Source: Smittium culicis (lineage: Eukaryota > Kickxellomycota > Harpellomycetes > Harpellales > Legeriomycetaceae). Taken from it: a stretch of 24,532 nucleotides of DNA. This document shows positions 20,465 to 24,532 of this stretch, piece by piece. Below the pieces are notes generated by a model. That model searched no databases. It was not told the origin of the DNA and saw nothing but the letters and a program-made list of their open reading frames with translations. A program made the position numbers and the translations under genes. How positions within the stretch are numbered: the stretch's first letter is position 1; every line of letters begins with the position of its first letter. Where the stretch lies: contig LSSN01005758.1 of the NCBI GenBank assembly GCA_001970855.1, forward strand, positions 1 to 24,532, written 5' to 3'.

Positions 20465-23400
20465 CTTTTTGGATTTATTAAATCTCTTTTAAAAACTTTA
20501 ATAATTTTTAATATATTATTTAGTGAATTATAAAATAAATTGAAAAAATTGTAGCGCAGATAAAATGTTGAAAATACTAGCCTTTAAATACCTTTTTAAT
20601 ATTCTGAGTATAAATTTAATTTAAAATTGTTTATTCTTTACATAAAATTTTTCAATTCGCCTAATTTACAGGTAAATTTAATGATTTGAGTATATGTAAT
20701 CCGTTAAATATATATACGTTAATGTATCTAACTTGTTTAATACATATAGTATTAGTAAGTGATCTGTTAATATATCAATTAATATATTTTACGTTACCGC
20801 ATCTTGTAAAATATGCAACATCCATATTAAATTTGCCTTTTTTTATCTCTTAAATTTAATAATGGTTTTAATGGTGGATATAATAATAGGTGTATATCTA
20901 TTTGGTGATTTAAATAGGATTATAACTGGGATATTTTTAGTGTCTATTCAAAATAAAACTTATATTTAAATTAAAAATGTTAAATAAAAAAAGGAGATTT
21001 ATGAAGAAAATGTGCTAGCAAGAAATTTACTTATTTATTTATTAACGATTATAATTTTAATTTATTCAAAAATAAATAAAAAGAGCCATAAAGTTTGCCT
21101 TAAATATTTGCAATAAAAACTATTGTGTTGATTATGAGCACCAATTCCATTGCCTTTTTACTCCAACATATCGTTTCAAAATATTATAATTGAGTACTTG
21201 TTATCTCATAAAACTCAGATCACCACTTCATGTCTTACAAAGCAAGTTTATTTATATACTTTCAATTTTTTTCACTTGGACGATTACTATTTCCCAAATC
21301 AACACTCTTCATAACTACCAATTTCCCTTACCATATTCACCACCTGTTTGAATCCTAATATAGCTAAACTTTATTTTAGGCAAAAAAAGATTCATTTATC
21401 TATTCTTGAGCTTTATTTTTTTCATTAAATAAAAGTTTTTTTTTGCGTATATTGATACTTTATTGATTTTATCAGGTTTCTTTTTATTCTATAATATAAT
21501 TTGATTTTTAGTATTTGATTTTTTTAAAGTCATCCAACGGAATTCATAAATCAGTTATATTTTTTTCTTTTGATTTTTAAGCACTGTATCTAGTTTTATA
21601 AATGATGCAGTTTTTATAAAGCGATTCACATTTTATAAGAAAAATTGAAGTTAGATAATCATATTACATAGTATAAAAATACTAGAAAAATAAATAGTTT
21701 TAAACGTGATTTACTTTATCTACAAAGCACTAATAAAATTTTATTTTAAAATATCTTTTGATTCTGTTTAAATCTACATTTCTATCAAGATAAGACTATA
21801 TATTCGTAAGTTTAGAACACTGCTAATACCGTCTTGATTATTTGGATTATTTTACGCGCTTTAGTTTTTAATTTCAGTAAAATTTAATTTTTTTTATTTT
21901 TTATAAGTATTTGTTGTAAAACGATTAAATTGCGATTACAGGTCGCCAAATTCAAAATCAGCACACCTTTTATCTCACTTTTTCTTTAAATTAGATCGTT
22001 TAAAGCATAAGGAAATCTGCATCCATTTTTTTGATCCAGGTTTCTATAAATACAATTCAAGCAAATTTAAGCTTAATGTATACCGATTTATCTGTATTCA
22101 CATAAGCAATATGATGCAGTTACATATAATAAATCTATATAAAGCTGCAATGTCAATTTCAAATACTCATTCAGTAATAGCAAATAATTTTAAAACACAT
22201 TATATACTCGAAACTACTAGATTTTATTTTCTACTTCATATCATCCATTTATTTAATTGATATTTCATAAAATAATTTTTCTATTAGCTAATGAAGTTAT
22301 TGAAGAATATTCAAATATCGAGTCAGGATATTAAAGGTAAAAAAATGACCTTGATTCTGATAAAATTAACTTTATAATCAAATAAAACAGTAACTTTAAA
22401 ATAGTTAAAACTAAAATTATAAAAGCTAGGATTATTAATAATAAAATCATTTCAAATTTAATAACATAAACGAATAAAACTTATTCAGTAAAAGGCAAAA
22501 AGAGAATTGAATATAAACCTCACAAAACACCAATTATGAAAACGTTGATAATTCTTGTTTATCATACATATAGAAATATCAAGTTGGATTTCTTGAATTT
22601 CGTGTATTTTATTCCTACCCCCGCTTAATCTTGTAAGAATCGCTCTTTGAAATGCTAAAATAGATTTTTAAAAATCACTAATAATTCTTAATAGTTTATA
22701 TGTATTTATATATTTTTTGTAAAGCACCCAGTGATTTTAATTTAAATTTACTTGTAATCGTATAAAATTATCCACACAGGAAATAATCATTAATGCATAG
22801 ACATGATAATTATTTATACTTATACATCTTATAAACCCAAATAAACCTTAAACTCAAAAAAAATATGTAATTTATATTAATATTTTCAATAACGCGTTAT
22901 TTAAGTTAAAAAATCCAAACAAAATTAAAAATATCACTATTTTTTGTAATCCGTTTAAATTAAAAAAAATCCCTTAGCTTATTGATAAATAACAGAATTG
23001 TTTTATTCTTTCTAGATTATAAAAATCGAATATTTTATGGTTTTTAAATAGCTATGAAAAATTTGATTATGCTCGTTAATGAAATATCAATAATCATTAA
23101 AAATATACTCAACATACACCAATGTTCAAATTTTTAGACTTCTAGATATATTTTTACAAATTAAAATATTGAAAATAGTTAAATGTTTAATTTAATGTCA
23201 AAACAATAGAAAAATTAACTAGATGTGTATCAGCTCCAACTTAATAGTTACTCTTTTAAAAAAAATTAGTTTGCAATAAAAACGCACATCTATTTATCCA
23301 TAGTTAAAATTCATGTAAATATATAAATTTTTCGAAATATTAATTTTAATAGATTCGATCTATTCACTCATTAATAGGAACTAAATAAAAAATTAGAAAA

Positions 23401-24532
23401 AATGAAATTTGATATAGAATATATTTTTATTTAACTATTACAATGTTAATTTATTGAAAATTTAACAAGCTTATGAATCTAAAAAGAAAGTAATGAGTCA
23501 CTAATGGAATCCGAATTTATATTAACCAATAATCATTCATAATTAAATTAACGTAGGTTTTTATTCGATTGTTTTCTTCATATTTTATATCAAGATATAT
23601 TGTTTAAACAACTCGAAATTAAACTAAAAATAAAAGCGCAAAAACAGAAAAATATTTCATAATTATTTAAAATCTAAATTTTTATTCTACTATTATAACT
23701 CAAAATATTTCTGAAAATATTTTTTAAATAATTATGCAAATAAAAAATATGAGGTATCTTTAATTTAACAGAATTCAATATTCAAAGTTAAAAATACTAT
23801 AACTAGAATATATGAATTTTAGAGTAATGAGAGAAGCGGTAAATAAAAATAAATTTAAACCTCTAATATTGTAAAAATAACTGCAAATTAAAATTAATCT
23901 AAATCAATATAATAATATTTTTTTTCAGGAATTAAAAGCTTTAATCACATTACTTGGTTCTATTTTTAATAAAAAATCTCAAAAGATTTTAATAACTTGA
24001 TTCAAATATCTAATACAACTTTATCAAGAATATTTTGAAAAAGAAAAAAATAATACAAAGCTAAACTGGGGAATTTTTTATTTCTTAGATTTAATTTAAT
24101 TTCCTTGATCGCATATTATAATCATTTATATAAACTTGTGTCTTTCAATAAATTTCTTTAATAAAATATTTTAATTTATTATCAAATTCAATCCCATATA
24201 AAATTATTATAATAAACCTTTATCAAAATAGTTAGTTCAGTAATAGAAGTTCAAATTAAATATAAAAACTATTAAAGCCACAGGGTAATAGATAGTTCGC
24301 AATTTAAGGAAAGATTTATCGTTATTTTTGCCTTTATAAATTGAAATCTAATAATAATTAAGTGTATAGGTTAATAAAATTGATAAATTATTATATATTT
24401 AATTTCATTAAAAAAAAATCAAGAAATTTGCTTTATGTTTTCGCTGAAAGTAGTTTGTTTTTTATTTAACAATTTTATTCAATAGAAATAATTTAATCGA
24501 GACATTCGCCTAAAAATCGTTTTTTGTATAAT
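20465..24532. other. Extremely AT-rich gene desert
   Basis: I found no open frame worth annotating in over 4 kb, no recognisable RNA gene and no array of exact repeats. A slightly less AT-rich island at about 21130-21370 contains more C on the plus strand but is closed by stops in every frame I followed. Runs of A and T are dense throughout, especially after 22.3 kb. Confidence 0.6.

Overview
This looks like a stretch of nuclear chromosome from an AT-rich eukaryote, most likely an early-diverging fungus. The reasons are short GT-AG introns (79 to 186 nt where I can place both ends), a compact fungal-length NudC, a mitochondrial complex I assembly factor (CIA30), and a MED23 Mediator subunit, which budding yeast lacks. 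A Kickxellomycotina/Harpellales-type gut fungus would fit, but that placement is inference from style and gene content, not from a search.

Layout. Bases 1-2782 are AT-rich and apparently non-coding. Bases 2783-9002 (+) hold a large six-exon gene for MED23, the Mediator tail subunit, about 1,882 aa as I model it. Bases 9003-11528 are AT-rich and hold one possible remnant of a secreted, lipase-like protein (10206-10391). Bases 11529-12224 (+) hold a two-exon nudC gene. Bases 12373-13438 (-) hold a three-exon CIA30/NDUFAF1-like gene that converges on nudC with only 148 nt between stop codons. Bases 13439-17349 are gene-poor and carry a striking cluster of unrelated tandem arrays (units of 16, 21, 23, 26, 29, 31 and 42 bp) plus a broken reading frame near 14.8-15.1 kb. 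Bases 17350-19503 (+) hold a two-exon gene for a 684-aa Ser/Asn-rich protein that I do not recognise; it has a candidate four-cysteine zinc motif. Bases 20035-20464 (-) hold a small reading frame broken at a homopolymer, with an in-frame 84-bp tandem duplication. The rest, to 24532, is extremely AT-rich and I see no gene in it.

The recognised genes are housekeeping genes with unrelated jobs: transcription (MED23), dynein/chaperone function (NudC) and respiratory complex assembly (CIA30). They do not form a pathway. The least ordinary features are the tandem-array cluster, which lies where the plus strand changes from G-rich to C-rich (about 15.96 kb), and the unrecognised zinc-motif protein beside it. 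I found no transposon with intact ends, no tRNA or rRNA gene and no CRISPR array.
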